A stretch of 64,000 nt of DNA from Candidatus Melainabacteria bacterium (GCA_027451745.1 DAIDIP010000003.1:84390-148389); one strand, 5' to 3'; counted from the first letter of the stretch, positions 16,965 to 27,277 are shown. The notes: generated from the sequence alone by a model not told the origin. Made by a program: numbers and translations.

Positions 16965-19900
16965 TCAATGACTATGCAACCAGCGAAATGATTTTTGAAT
17001 AGATTGCGATATAAGTTTTGGTTGATCGTATGGAGCCATAATTCGACAAGTAAATATTTCGGGGGCACCAGAAATACCACCTAATAGCGGTAGGGACGGC
17101 AATTTATCTAATTTATGCATTGTCATTCCATCGAGCAATTTTTGCAAAGTGATTTCGCGAGATAATTCGCCGAGCTTGCCACCTAAAACGCTGTTAGATA
17201 CTCGGGGCATCACCCCAGCAACATCCAGATCGACACTGCGCGAATTTAAGTCTGCTTTTCCAGCAGCAGAGAATTTTATATCTTTACCATCATAAAGTAT
17301 GTGGCGAATTGAGAGGACATCTCGATCTAAACTAAAAGCAGTGTCAATTGATTTAAATTCTGTTGCTTTGGTTGGCAGAACACTTTGCATAAGGTTGTTT
17401 ACGTTGAAACCAAAAATACCCTGATGCAAAAGATTTACTTGATTCAAACGAGCATGCAACTGTTCTATTTTGCTAAAAGATCCATGGCCAATATGAATTT
17501 TGCCAGAGCCGATCATATTTTTCTCAAGTTCTTTTGCAGCACTACCGCTAGTATCAAAGCTAAAATGAGCATTTAACAAACCTGCTGCTTTAATCTGATA
17601 ACTAATCAATTGCGGCCATAATAATGCGAGGTTAGCATCATTCACATTCATATTTAGATGGGCCTTCTTTGCTTTTAGATCTGTATAGCCGTCCGCTGTT
17701 AACTGTCCCTGTGATATACGAGCCATAAAGCCTTTAAGATATATCTGCGAAAGATCGGTAATGCTTTGTCTTGATGAGTTATCATCAGCTTGCCAAACTA
17801 GGCTGCCTGAAGCTTGTGACAATTGAACGTCGGCAAGATTCAGTTTGTCCAGCTGTAAACTTAAAGGTACCGATGAATTTGTTGCCGGCTGGAAGGACAT
17901 AGTGCCAATCATATGGTTCAAATACAGTTCAGGGATAGACAAATCGGAAAGAAACAATTTGCCTGATACTAGCAGTGCTTTTGCTGGGCCTTGCAAAGAA
18001 AGAACGGCTTTTACTTGTCCAGTCAAAGTATTATTTATTACACCATAAGGAAAAATTTGGCCAATATAGCTAGCTGGAATATAATCTGATGTTTGTATTT
18101 GCAAGTCATAGGTTGACTCAGGCTTGGTGTTATCTTTAACACTGCGAAAATTATTGACCGTGCCTTGAACATTTATTGAATTACCGGCAAAATCAAAACT
18201 CAGATTACGCCAGGTAAGTTTTTGATCATCGAAACTGCAAGAACCGTTGATAGTGAACTTTTTATTGGGTTGATAAAAATTGAAATTGCCAGCGGTGATA
18301 GTTAGTCCAGCATCTGGATCGGCTGAGATGGTGAAAGATTGGTGCGAGATAGTATTGCGAGCATGACTTTTCAGTTTAACAAAAATTGCTTTTTTTGCTT
18401 GTAATCCGATAGAACATTTTTGTCCTGGAGAAGAGAACAAAGACACCAGATCGTTCAAATGATCCGGTGTTACTTGAGTAATTAGTTCTCCGTGCCACTG
18501 TGCGGATTTGTCTTTATAATTTGCAAGCTTTCCATGCAAATTAAAACTTGTATCATCAATATTGCCTGATACATCTGGCAATATTAGATCGTTATCTGTA
18601 AAAATCGCCTTGCCTTTTATGTTGCGACAAAACAATTTTTGGGGTCCAGATTTAAAACTTGTGCCACTGATTTGAATAACACTATTCAAATGCGGTTTAT
18701 CCTTTTGATAAATATATTCAACAGTGCCAGCTATGTCTCCTTTTAGATTATTGATCTGGAATTTTTTACTGAGTGAGGAACAATAATTAAACAAAGCATT
18801 TGAAGATAGAGCATTTGAATAATTTTGCAAATCAGCTAAATCAATATTGTCTATCCACAAATTAAGTTTCTCAAGCTTATATGGAGCATTAGTATTAACG
18901 ATTGTGCTAATTGTGCATTTGGAATCCTGGCTAGATAGGCTGACCTTTTCCAGAGAAATAATATTATTCATATAAGATAATTTGCCATTCAGAGCATGAA
19001 GCGGCTGTTTAGTATTCGGCATACTAAAGACGATATCTTCGGGTAAAGCAACAAGGGTAAAAACTGGCTTAGCGGGGGTGCCTTTGATTAATAAATCTAT
19101 ATCGGCAAGCTTGCCCGATAATCGCCATGCATCTATGATTTTTGTATCAAGATGAAATAGTTGCAGAACTCCCTGCAGGTCGACTACATAAATATTTTTG
19201 GCATGGAGATGAAATTCTAGAGGCTGTTTTTTTGCGCTTGGTGCATTAGCATTAATATCGACTGTGGTGGTATCAGCAATTTTAAAATTTATATTTTTAC
19301 AGCTGAGACCTTGTGAGCCTGCTTCATAAATTCCGTTCAAATGATCTATATCTAAGCGAGGTTCTGAAATACGCAATCTAGCATCATCAAAGATGGTTTT
19401 ACATATTAGTTCATTTGGTACTTTTTCTGTATTTTCTGTTGGTTGACTAATTTTTGCTTCTATTTGTGCTTTACCGCCCAATTCGATGTGTGCATCAGGG
19501 CGTAAACCTAGAAACGTTTTTACTTTTTTACCAAAAAGTGTATCTCTATTTACTTTATTAGAGAATTGGTTCAACAATAGATCTTTGTTAGAAATGACTA
19601 ACTGATTCCAGAGACCATCTTTATTTGCTTGTCCTGAAATTTTCCAGGACATTTGTTCATCTACAAGATCACAATCAGCCAGGGTAATACCTTGATCTGA
19701 TTTTTCAATTATTGTGCCTGAGAATATTGCTTTTTTTGATAAATCTAGCTCCTGCCGATATGCTTTCTCAAATGGAGTGGCACTGGGATCAACTTTATTA
19801 TTAGTAAATCGATTTATTGCTAATAAAAGTGGCGTAATACCATCTATATTTACATCGGCGGCTTTAGCTTCTATTGAATATGCTGGTTTGTTTTGAGCCT

Positions 19901-21215
19901 CATTGAAATGTAAATCAAGAAATAGTTTACCATTAAGATTTTTCAAATCTTGACTGTCACCGTCTTTAGTGCCACTTGTCATATTGCAATAAACGAAGGA
20001 AGCAAGTGAGCTCAATTTTTTCAAGTCACCTAAGAGTCCAACAATAGACCAATCATAGCTCTGTGAACTACCATCAGCAGTGTTTTGCAATTGCCCAGCA
20101 CTATTGAAGAGCACTTGGTAGTCAGGAATCTTAACTACAGTTTTATTCCAACTGATAGCATCCGGTTTGAGTTCTATCTGGGCTGCCAACTCGGTTTGGG
20201 GTAAAGTTACACTTGTATTATTGCGAGAACGAAGCAATAGATTGTCTACTTTTAGCTGTAGGTTACCAGACATTTTATTGCTGGGTACACCATCTACCAT
20301 GGCATGAAAATCAAATAACCCCATAGGTGGTAAAAAAATATTTGCAGAGCCTGAGCCTGATGAGTTAGTTTGATATATCAATGTTTTTAATCTTGCAAAC
20401 GGATTAAAAAAAGATAGATCTTTGTTATTAACTGCAAATAAAGCAGCTACTGTTTGCCAATTTTCAGCTGTAAATCTTTTGGTTGTTAATTCGAAATGCC
20501 CTTTTTTCTCCCACCATGGTTTGTTGTTTTGTCCCCACGTTTTGCTTTCAAAAGTATATTGAGCGCGTTTATCCGCACCTCCTAAATCGAAAGACATTTT
20601 GACTTGGGCCGGGATAAAATTTCCTGCTCGCACTAGTTTAATTTGCACTTTATTCAATTCAGTATCAGGGAAACGATGGTAATTGAGGGCAGGTTCTCGA
20701 TCAACAACAAATATATGACCGTCTGTTATTTGAATAGAGTCTATATCTGGTGAAGCAACAAGTAAGTCGTTAAAATTCCATTTGTTCTCATCTACTCGCA
20801 CTGCCATAAAAAGAGGGTTCTGGATGTCTACATATTCGATTTTTCCAATGCCTATTAATAGCGGCCAAAGTGAAAAGCCTATTTCACAATTGCTTGCCAT
20901 TAAGAAGGGATCACCACTCTTTTCAGCAATAAGAAACCTTGAAGTATGAACAGAAAAACCCTGCCACCCAAAATGCCAAGAAAGTTTTCCTAATTTCACA
21001 TTGCGGTGAATAGATTGTCCCATCATTTGTTCGAGTCCGGGTCTTAGCCAATTTATATCGGTAAGTATGGCTATGATAAAAATTATGAAACTAAAACCCA
21101 ACCAGGTAAACAAAAAAGCGGCTCTGACCAAAAAAAGCTTTTTGCGGACCTGTTTTTTACCCCCAGGCTTGTCTAAGCCTGGTTCTTTATCATCAATTGC
21201 TTTGGTTGCTTCCAA
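16965..21215 (-). CDS. Large AsmA-like envelope protein
   Basis: A 1416-residue protein with a cytoplasmic N-terminus of about 27 residues, one membrane anchor (near residues 28-52) and a very long periplasmic part made of repeating beta-strands. The N-terminal AsmA pattern is visible (GQSIHRNVKLGKLSWHFGWQ, SLWPLLIGIGKIEYVDIQNP). The C-terminal region (about 1210-1380) has the AsmA C-terminal pattern with GSGKIHIGHGSFSK and repeated A-x-G-x-A-D strands. The family forms bridge-like structures thought to carry phospholipids between inner and outer membranes, so its presence argues for a two-membrane envelope. It is 60 bases downstream of the LuxR-type regulator gene, same strand. Confidence 0.85.
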   Translation of the reverse strand: MEATKAIDDKEPGLDKPGGKKQVRKKLFLVRAAFLFTWLGFSFIIFIIAILTDINWLRPGLEQMMGQSIHRNVKLGKLSWHFGWQGFSVHTSRFLIAEKSGDPFLMASNCEIGFSLWPLLIGIGKIEYVDIQNPLFMAVRVDENKWNFNDLLVASPDIDSIQITDGHIFVVDREPALNYHRFPDTELNKVQIKLVRAGNFIPAQVKMSFDLGGADKRAQYTFESKTWGQNNKPWWEKKGHFELTTKRFTAENWQTVAALFAVNNKDLSFFNPFARLKTLIYQTNSSGSGSANIFLPPMGLFDFHAMVDGVPSNKMSGNLQLKVDNLLLRSRNNTSVTLPQTELAAQIELKPDAISWNKTVVKIPDYQVLFNSAGQLQNTADGSSQSYDWSIVGLLGDLKKLSSLASFVYCNMTSGTKDGDSQDLKNLNGKLFLDLHFNEAQNKPAYSIEAKAADVNIDGITPLLLAINRFTNNKVDPSATPFEKAYRQELDLSKKAIFSGTIIEKSDQGITLADCDLVDEQMSWKISGQANKDGLWNQLVISNKDLLLNQFSNKVNRDTLFGKKVKTFLGLRPDAHIELGGKAQIEAKISQPTENTEKVPNELICKTIFDDARLRISEPRLDIDHLNGIYEAGSQGLSCKNINFKIADTTTVDINANAPSAKKQPLEFHLHAKNIYVVDLQGVLQLFHLDTKIIDAWRLSGKLADIDLLIKGTPAKPVFTLVALPEDIVFSMPNTKQPLHALNGKLSYMNNIISLEKVSLSSQDSKCTISTIVNTNAPYKLEKLNLWIDNIDLADLQNYSNALSSNALFNYCSSLSKKFQINNLKGDIAGTVEYIYQKDKPHLNSVIQISGTSFKSGPQKLFCRNIKGKAIFTDNDLILPDVSGNIDDTSFNLHGKLANYKDKSAQWHGELITQVTPDHLNDLVSLFSSPGQKCSIGLQAKKAIFVKLKSHARNTISHQSFTISADPDAGLTITAGNFNFYQPNKKFTINGSCSFDDQKLTWRNLSFDFAGNSINVQGTVNNFRSVKDNTKPESTYDLQIQTSDYIPASYIGQIFPYGVINNTLTGQVKAVLSLQGPAKALLVSGKLFLSDLSIPELYLNHMIGTMSFQPATNSSVPLSLQLDKLNLADVQLSQASGSLVWQADDNSSRQSITDLSQIYLKGFMARISQGQLTADGYTDLKAKKAHLNMNVNDANLALLWPQLISYQIKAAGLLNAHFSFDTSGSAAKELEKNMIGSGKIHIGHGSFSKIEQLHARLNQVNLLHQGIFGFNVNNLMQSVLPTKATEFKSIDTAFSLDRDVLSIRHILYDGKDIKFSAAGKADLNSRSVDLDVAGVMPRVSNSVLGGKLGELSREITLQKLLDGMTMHKLDKLPSLPLLGGISGAPEIFTCRIMAPYDQPKLISQSIQKSFRWLHSH

Positions 21216-21274
21216 GGGAGACTTCTATTTTTATAATTGCAACACTTTATTGTACGCGCAAGTATCAGTTTACC

Positions 21275-22540
21275 TTACGAAGCCAGATGATTTTCATAGG
21301 CATAACGAACTAAGGCTGCACGGCTGGCTAAATTAAGCTTTTTCCTTAGTCTGGAAACATGGACTTCAGTAGTTCCTTCCGTTATATGGAGGGTTTCAGC
21401 TATTTCACGATTTGATAGTCCTTCGGCCACTTTTTGCAAAACTTCTATCTCTCTGGTACTAAGTTTAACTCTCACTCTTTCTTGACTTTCATGCTTTTCT
21501 GTAAAACGCTGGGTTGAATTTACGACACTATTTAATTGTGAGCATAAGTCGGTCAATTTATCGATACTGCGGCTTTGCGTTTCTAACATTTGATAAAGTT
21601 TGGCTTGACTTATAGCAATCGCTAACTGATTAGCTATACGAGATAATAAATTAATTTGGGCAGGAGTCCAAACACGCATTTCATAGCAATCATCCAGGTG
21701 CAGAAAGCCCATTAATCTGCCTCTATAAATGAGCGGCACCATAAGCATCGACTTAATACCATAGGTGGTTAAGTCATTTCTTACATCAACGGCAAATGGA
21801 AAGCTATCATCTTGGTTTACAACTAGTGGACGTCTTTCATCTTGCGATAACAAAAGATCGTGATAACGAGAAAAAATAATGCTTTTTTCCGATATAGCAG
21901 AAAGGCTAGATGAAGTAACTTGTCGCATCACTTTTACTTGCTCTAAATTTTCTGAAATTGTACAGATAATTGTTCGAGAAGACTTAAATTCGTCAGAAAT
22001 ATTTTGGGCAGCCTTATCAATAATGTAATCAAGATCTAGCGATCCGTGAATAGTAATGATTAATCTGTTGAGCAAGGCTTCGTCCTTAGATGATTGCTCT
22101 ACCCTTTTATATGTTTCTCTTAAATTTTCTAAAAGCATTGCTCTTTGAACATTAGTTACCAAAGCTCTGGGCAAAAAGCTTTGATATGAACCAATTTTTG
22201 GCAAAAAGTCAGTAGCACCTGCCACAATTACCTTTACAGCCAATTCGGTATTGTCATTAGCCGTCATAACAATAATGGGACAATAAGGTTTTAATTCGTG
22301 GCACGATTTAATCCATTCTTCGCCATCCATATCTGATAACGCAAAGTCCATGACCACTAGGTCATAATTGTTTTTCCTTAAGGCATCTAATGCTTGATGA
22401 CCATTCTTTATAACCTCGATAGCAAAAAGAGGCGCCTGGGCCTTAATGGCGTCACAGCAAAGCTTTATTTCATCTTCATTATCAGCTAAAAAAAGCGCAA
22501 TACGCTTCTCTGGTGACCAGGCATTATTTTTATCAGACAT
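21275..22540 (-). CDS. Response regulator: receiver, GAF and LuxR-type HTH
   Basis: The 421-residue product starts with a receiver domain (about residues 12-130). Its phospho-acceptor Asp is in DLVVMDFALSDMDGEEW, and the conserved MTAND and LPK positions follow. A GAF domain spans about residues 155-315 (ISDEFKSSRTIICTISENLE, MLMVPLIYRGRLMGFLHLDD). A short coil leads to a C-terminal LuxR HTH (LSTREIEVLQKVAEGLSNRE, then VHVSRLRKKLNL). It would combine phosphorylation input with a small-molecule or signal-sensing GAF to control transcription. No cognate kinase is adjacent. Confidence 0.92.
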   Translation of the reverse strand: MSDKNNAWSPEKRIALFLADNEDEIKLCCDAIKAQAPLFAIEVIKNGHQALDALRKNNYDLVVMDFALSDMDGEEWIKSCHELKPYCPIIVMTANDNTELAVKVIVAGATDFLPKIGSYQSFLPRALVTNVQRAMLLENLRETYKRVEQSSKDEALLNRLIITIHGSLDLDYIIDKAAQNISDEFKSSRTIICTISENLEQVKVMRQVTSSSLSAISEKSIIFSRYHDLLLSQDERRPLVVNQDDSFPFAVDVRNDLTTYGIKSMLMVPLIYRGRLMGFLHLDDCYEMRVWTPAQINLLSRIANQLAIAISQAKLYQMLETQSRSIDKLTDLCSQLNSVVNSTQRFTEKHESQERVRVKLSTREIEVLQKVAEGLSNREIAETLHITEGTTEVHVSRLRKKLNLASRAALVRYAYENHLAS

Positions 22541-22808
22541 ATTGACTTCGGCCTTACTTATAATGCATTACGTACTAGCTTATACATATCCATCTATTGT
22601 TTAATATAAACTCACTTGGCAATATAAGAAAGACTGTAGGCATTTATTGTTTTCCTAGCGACAGCTGAGCTGGATTAATTGATATAAATGAAAATGTAAC
22701 CCTACAGTAAAGAGAAGGATATCGAACGCAATGCCCGCCAAATAATTTGACCAGTGCCAACCCCCCGCTCAAGATCTGGTCAATTGCGGATAAAGGTGTC
22801 CACGACTT
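22541..22808. other. Intergenic region without a recognisable gene
   Basis: Nothing coding stands out on either strand between the LuxR-type regulator and the terminator hairpin that follows. It must hold the regulator's promoter, which I cannot place securely. Confidence 0.4.
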
Positions 22809-22840
22809 AAAGAAGCAGCCTGTGCCCTGGCTGCTTCTTT
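22809..22840 (-). terminator. Rho-independent terminator hairpin
   Basis: A perfect 12-bp stem, AAAGAAGCAGCC against GGCTGCTTCTTT, with an 8-base loop. It lies just downstream of the stop of the 92-residue minus-strand gene. The A/T-rich stem base on both sides would allow it to act in either direction. Confidence 0.75.
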
Positions 22841-22852
22841 ATAATTTAGGGC

Positions 22853-23131
22853 TTAACTTCCTAATCCGGTGACAACCACTGGCTGTCTACCCCGTTGTAT
22901 ATATACATTTGTCAATTGTGAATGCTTAACATGATTAATATTTTTAATTTCTGCCCAATAAGGCAAAGATTGGGGATTGAAATCTATCTTATTGGCAAGC
23001 GCACCATCGGCATTATGAAAAATCCCCTGAATTTCATATTCATCTTCGCCAAATTGACTAATTTTGGGGTCTTTAAAATAACCAAGCATCGCCCCATTAC
23101 TTTTGTAGATATTCACAATTTCTTCAGTCAT
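22853..23131 (-). CDS. Small soluble protein of unknown function
   Basis: A 92-residue protein with no signal peptide, no membrane segment and no recognised family. It alternates beta-strand-like segments (SNGAMLGYFKDPKISQFGED, YEIQGIFHNADG). A perfect terminator hairpin follows the stop directly, which supports it being a transcribed gene. It is divergent from the ferredoxin gene across about 220 bases. Confidence 0.55.
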   Translation of the reverse strand: MTEEIVNIYKSNGAMLGYFKDPKISQFGEDEYEIQGIFHNADGALANKIDFNPQSLPYWAEIKNINHVKHSQLTNVYIQRGRQPVVVTGLGS

Positions 23132-23354
23132 TTTTTCCGCCAGTCATTTATATGTTTTTTACCTGACCAATAAATAGGTCTTGCGCAATGTTAACAGGTA
23201 AGAAATAGTCCAAGCCTACTGAAGAATATCTTGTGTTAAGAAAAATGAGCAAGGTGACGATCGCTATCGATCACTTACTTCAAGCATGCTTTATTTAGGG
23301 AGTATCTGATAGATTATTTACTAAGTAGAGATAGAGCTGTAAGGAGTTTGCCAA

Positions 23355-23579
23355 ATGTCATATACCATCGTCGCTGACGTTTGTGAGGGTGTGGGTGATT
23401 GTATCCCCGTTTGTCCAGTTGAATGCATCCACTGGGCAGAAGGAAAAACCAACACTAAAAATACTAAATATACTTATATAGATGACGCTACTTGCATCGA
23501 TTGCGGTGCATGCTTATCTGTTTGTCCAATTGAAGGGGCCATCCTCGACGAATGGAAGCCTGAATTGCAAAAGCCCTAA
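23355..23579 (+). CDS. Small 4Fe-4S ferredoxin (cyanobacterial-like)
   Basis: A 74-residue electron carrier. The C-terminal cluster site is canonical, CIDCGACLSVCP. The N-terminal site is CEGVGDCIPVCP, with five residues between the first two cysteines as in a well-known group of cyanobacterial bacterial-type ferredoxins. Two clusters are therefore likely, the first perhaps 3Fe-4S or a variant 4Fe-4S. AAGGAG lies nine bases before the ATG. It is a single-gene unit followed by a terminator. The partner enzyme is not in the window. Confidence 0.9.
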   Translation: MSYTIVADVCEGVGDCIPVCPVECIHWAEGKTNTKNTKYTYIDDATCIDCGACLSVCPIEGAILDEWKPELQKP

Positions 23580-23610
23580 GTCACAAACAGTCAATTTAGA
23601 AGTATTTATA

Positions 23611-23638
23611 AAGGTGCTCCTTCTCAGGGGCACCTTTT
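23611..23638 (+). terminator. Terminator after the ferredoxin gene
   Basis: Stem AAGGTGCTCC / GGGGCACCTT with a short loop (TTCTCA), followed by TTGC. It lies 30 bases past the ferredoxin stop. One mismatch or bulge near the loop is the only irregularity. Confidence 0.75.
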
Positions 23639-23689
23639 GCTTCGAAATGTTGACAAAAGGCTATCTGATAAGCTTCCAGGCTCAACCAA

Positions 23690-23718
23690 TTGACTATCTA
23701 TGCTATTATTTTTATGAA
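23690..23718 (+). promoter_or_regulatory. Likely sigma-70-type promoter for rpsO-pnp
   Basis: TTGACT, a 17-base spacer and TATGAA, ending about 35 bases before the rpsO start. It follows the ferredoxin terminator, so it is well placed for an independent rpsO transcript. Called by eye only. Confidence 0.45.
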
Positions 23719-23752
23719 TTAGTCGAGAAAAATATTAGGAAATTGTAAGACA

Positions 23753-24022
23753 ATGGTTTTGCTATTAGAGAAGAAAAAAGAAATAGTCACTGCGCAACAG
23801 TTGCACAAGAAAGATACCGGTTCTCCAGAAGTTCAGATAGCTATTCTGACCGAGAGAATCAATCAACTTACAGAGCATTTGCGTGCACACAGCAAAGATT
23901 TTCACAGCCGTCGTGGGTTACTGATGATGGTCGGTAAACGTCGTCGTCTGCTCAAATATTTATCAAGCGAAAGTCATGAGCGCTATCGTACCTTGATCAA
24001 TAAACTAGGACTGCGTCGTTAA
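23753..24022 (+). CDS. rpsO: 30S ribosomal protein S15
   Basis: S15 is a primary 16S rRNA-binding protein. The product is exactly 89 residues, with the [20 protein letters not shown] and [18 protein letters not shown] signatures. It is followed by pnp after 105 bases, the classic rpsO-pnp arrangement, in which the two transcripts are usually processed by ribonucleases in the gap. Confidence 0.98.
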   Translation: MVLLLEKKKEIVTAQQLHKKDTGSPEVQIAILTERINQLTEHLRAHSKDFHSRRGLLMMVGKRRRLLKYLSSESHERYRTLINKLGLRR

Positions 24023-24127
24023 CAAGGTGCAAACGATAGTGCGTTTAGACAAAGGCTCATTCAGATTGCCTTTGTCCTTTCGGTTATTAATATCTGAAAA
24101 AGCTTTTTTATAGTTGAGGAACAAATA

Positions 24128-26290
24128 GTGCAAGTGCAAGAAAAAGAGAATGCCTTCAAAGTGCATGAGACCAGCATAGAAATAGCTGGCAAGAAAATTG
24201 TTATTAGAACTGGACTTTTGGCAAGACAAGCCGACGGCGCTTGCGAAGTCTCTTGCGGCGATACTAAAGTATTAGTTACTTGCGTAGGCAGTAAACAGGC
24301 ACGTGAAGGTATAGATTTTTTACCTCTCACAGTTGATTACGAAGAAAAATTGTATGCAGTTGGGCGCGTACCAGGAAGTTTCGGACGTCGTGAAGGCAAA
24401 GCCCCTGATAAAGCTATTTTGATTAGCCGTCTTATAGATCGTCCTATCAGACCATTATTTGAACCTGGATATTGTAATGACGTACAAATCATGGCCGTAA
24501 CAATGAGTGCTGACGACGATAACCCAACAGACACATTGGCCATGCTTGGGGCATCTGTTGCTATTGGCTTAGCTGGATTACCATTTAGAGGACCATTAGG
24601 CGCTGTGCGTGTTTCCCGCGTAAACGGTGAATTTGTCGCTAATCCAGGCTATGAACAAATTGCTGAGACTGACATAGACATTGTAGTTGCAGGTACTGAA
24701 ACATCTATTATGATGGTTGAAGCTGGCTGCAAAATGGTAAGCGAAAAAGATATTTTAGCTGCTATTGATTTTGGTCACGAACAGATTAAAAAGCAAGTCG
24801 CAGCTCAGCGTAATTTCTTTAAAGCAGTTGGAGTACAAAAAAGAGAATGGGAAGCATCACCAGCTAATGAAGCACTCAAAAAACTGATCGACGAAAAAGC
24901 GACTGCTAAGCTTAAAGAATCAATGAATGGTGTTACCGACAAGCATGTACGTAATGATCTTGTTGGTCAAGCTAAACAGGCAGTTGTTGATGCTGTTGCA
25001 GCTCTTCCTGAAGAAGATCCTTTAAAAGAAATCAGCGAAAAAGATATTGCCTATTACCTAGAAGAACACGAAGCTGTGTTAATGCGTGCTCAAGTCTTAG
25101 ATAAGGGTGTTCGTGCGGATGGTCGACGCTGTGATGAAGTAAGACCTATTTTTATTGAAACAACATTGTTGCCTAGAGCACATGGTAGCGGCTTATTTAC
25201 CCGCGGGACGACCCAAGTTCTTTCTGTAGCTACTCTTGGTGTGGGCGAAGATGCGCAACGTTTAGATTCTATTGATCCACAAAAAGAAAAGCGCTATATG
25301 CATCATTATAATTTCCCTGGATTTTCAGTTGGTGAAGTAAAACCCAATCGTGGACCAGGTAGACGTGAAATTGGTCACGGTGCATTAGCAGAACGTGCTC
25401 TAATTCCAGTTTTACCGGGTTTAGACAAATTTCCATACACTATCCGAGTAGTTTCTGAAGTATTAGAATCTAATGGTTCAACCAGTATGGCTTCAACTTG
25501 TGGTTCCAGCTTAGCGCTTATGGATGCTGGTGTACCTACTCTTGAAACAGTAGGTGGTATCGCTATGGGATTAATTTTGGAAGGCGATCGTTTTGCTGTT
25601 TTATCTGATATCCAAGGATTGGAAGATTTCTTGGGTGATATGGACTTTAAAGTGGCAGGCACCAAAGAAGGTATAACAGCCCTACAAATGGATATCAAAA
25701 TTGAAGGTATTTCATTAGCCATTATGAAAATTGCTCTTGAGCAAGCTAAGCATGGAAGAATCCATATTATTGATAAGATGGAAGCTGCTCTGCCAAGACC
25801 TCGATCAGAACTTTCACGCTGGGCTCCTCGCATTATCACTATAAAGATTAATCCAGAAGATATCGGTACAGTAATTGGACCAGGTGGAAAAATGATCCGT
25901 CGCATCATTGAAGAAACTGGTGCAACTATCGATATTGAAGATGATGGAACGGTTTTAATTGCTAGCGTAGAGGGTCAAGGTGGCGAGGCTGCTCGTGATC
26001 AGATTTTAGGTTTAGTGAAAAGAATTGCAGTGGGAGAAATTTATAAAGGCAGAGTAACCAGGATTATCCCTGTAGGCGCTTTTGTCGAAGTATTACCCGG
26101 TAAAGAAGGTATGGTTCATATCTCACAATTAGATAATAAGAGAGTAGAAAAAGTTGAAGATGTAGTTTCGGTCGGACAAGAAGTAATCGTAAAAGTGCGC
26201 GAGATTGACGACCGTAACCGTGTCAATCTAACAATAAAAGGCGTTAGCAGCGAAGAAAGAGAAAAACTTGAAGTCCCCGCTAAAGTATAA
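24128..26290 (+). CDS. pnp: Polyribonucleotide nucleotidyltransferase (PNPase)
   Basis: PNPase degrades RNA 3' to 5' with phosphate and forms the core of many RNA degradosomes. The 720-residue product has the two RNase PH domains (residues about 10-140 and 315-545, with GRREGKAPDKAILISRLIDR and RAHGSGLFTRGTTQVLSVAT), the helical linker, a KH domain (IGPGGKMIRRIIEETGATID) and an S1 domain (GEIYKGRVTRIIPVGAFVEV). The start is GTG at 24128. The gene end overlaps the next frame by 23 bases. Confidence 0.98.
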   Translation: MQVQEKENAFKVHETSIEIAGKKIVIRTGLLARQADGACEVSCGDTKVLVTCVGSKQAREGIDFLPLTVDYEEKLYAVGRVPGSFGRREGKAPDKAILISRLIDRPIRPLFEPGYCNDVQIMAVTMSADDDNPTDTLAMLGASVAIGLAGLPFRGPLGAVRVSRVNGEFVANPGYEQIAETDIDIVVAGTETSIMMVEAGCKMVSEKDILAAIDFGHEQIKKQVAAQRNFFKAVGVQKREWEASPANEALKKLIDEKATAKLKESMNGVTDKHVRNDLVGQAKQAVVDAVAALPEEDPLKEISEKDIAYYLEEHEAVLMRAQVLDKGVRADGRRCDEVRPIFIETTLLPRAHGSGLFTRGTTQVLSVATLGVGEDAQRLDSIDPQKEKRYMHHYNFPGFSVGEVKPNRGPGRREIGHGALAERALIPVLPGLDKFPYTIRVVSEVLESNGSTSMASTCGSSLALMDAGVPTLETVGGIAMGLILEGDRFAVLSDIQGLEDFLGDMDFKVAGTKEGITALQMDIKIEGISLAIMKIALEQAKHGRIHIIDKMEAALPRPRSELSRWAPRIITIKINPEDIGTVIGPGGKMIRRIIEETGATIDIEDDGTVLIASVEGQGGEAARDQILGLVKRIAVGEIYKGRVTRIIPVGAFVEVLPGKEGMVHISQLDNKRVEKVEDVVSVGQEVIVKVREIDDRNRVNLTIKGVSSEEREKLEVPAKV

Positions 26291-26960
26291 AAATTACTTT
26301 TTTAACAAGGTATTCTTTTTTTCTATTATTTACCTGCTTGTTTGTGCATTTGTTGTGGATAGTTTGGGCAGTAATCCAGCCTGGGCAAGAACTCATAAAA
26401 ATACAACCAAATCAAAAAACCACATACGTACTCATATAAGTAAGCATAAAAAATCTGCTGAAGAAGAGACTGCTGCCAAAGAAGCTGCTGATCGTGAGGC
26501 TCAGGAAGTTAAGCTGAACGAAAGTCGAAATCTTATTCTTGCCAAAGCTTATCGCTTGTACGACAGCGGTACAAGCGAAAGCCTACAGGGTAATCACAAA
26601 TACGCCGTCTTGCAACTTAAGCTCGCTGATGAATTATTGCAAGAACACGGCCAAGCAAATACGTCACTTGAGGTAGCAACTTTACTTGGGCTGGCTTCAT
26701 CAGCTCAGGCAGCCAAAGATTATCCTTTAGCTAAATCGACATGCGAAAGATTATTGAATATACGCCCGCAAGATAGTCAAATTTTATTGATACTGGCGAG
26801 AATAGAAATGTCGCAAGGTAATTTTCGTTCTGCTCAAAATAAACTCAGTAAAGTAGTGGGCCGCGATCCTAATAATGCCGAAGCTAAAGTTCTTATTGAT
26901 TTGATTAATAATAAATCGAAGTACTCAAACATTAAAGGAAGGGCTGTCCCTTCCTTATAA
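26268..26960 (+). CDS. Exported TPR protein
   Basis: A 230-residue protein that starts at TTG 26268 inside the pnp 3' end; no ATG is available before the hydrophobic stretch. Residues 13-39 form a signal peptide ending in AWA. A Lys/His-rich linker and a charged helix follow, then three or so TPR repeats (LLGLASSAQAAKDYPLAKST, ILARIEMSQGNFRSAQNKLS). It probably acts as a periplasmic scaffold. Overlap with pnp suggests read-through expression, though the functional link is unclear. Confidence 0.7.
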   Translation: MKSPLKYKNYFFNKVFFFSIIYLLVCAFVVDSLGSNPAWARTHKNTTKSKNHIRTHISKHKKSAEEETAAKEAADREAQEVKLNESRNLILAKAYRLYDSGTSESLQGNHKYAVLQLKLADELLQEHGQANTSLEVATLLGLASSAQAAKDYPLAKSTCERLLNIRPQDSQILLILARIEMSQGNFRSAQNKLSKVVGRDPNNAEAKVLIDLINNKSKYSNIKGRAVPSL

Positions 26961-26995
26961 TGTTAACGCTTCAGAAATAGTCAATTGTCGGTAGA

Positions 26996-27277
26996 TTATT
27001 TGCGATCTACCCTTTCCTTAAACTCTTTACCGGGCGCGAAAGCAGGAACCATTTTGGCCGGAACCTTAATTTTTTCGCCAGGCTTTTGCGGATTGTTTGT
27101 TTCACGGGCATTGCGTTTACGGCGTTCGAAAGTACCAAAACCAACTAATGTAACTCGATCACCTTTTGCAACTACTTCAGTAATCACATCTGTTAATGTT
27201 GCCAAGGTCTCTTCTACTGCTTTTTTTGTATTATTTGTGCGCGCAGCGATCTCCGCGGCTAATTCTGCTTTATTCAC
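26996..27277 (-). CDS. HU-family DNA-binding protein
   Basis: HU compacts and bends DNA as a dimer. The 93-residue product has the family pattern: MNKAELAAEIAARTNNTKKA at the start, GFGTFERRKRNARETNNPQ including the beta-arm, and VPAFAPGKEFKERV near the end. The start is GTG at 27277 after GGAGGAAATAA. It is monocistronic and convergent with the TPR gene. Confidence 0.97.
   Translation of the reverse strand: MNKAELAAEIAARTNNTKKAVEETLATLTDVITEVVAKGDRVTLVGFGTFERRKRNARETNNPQKPGEKIKVPAKMVPAFAPGKEFKERVDRK

Noticed and set aside
25375..25908. 177-codon minus-strand frame inside pnp
   Set aside because: Long antisense frame caused by pnp codon use; pnp is complete and unambiguous.
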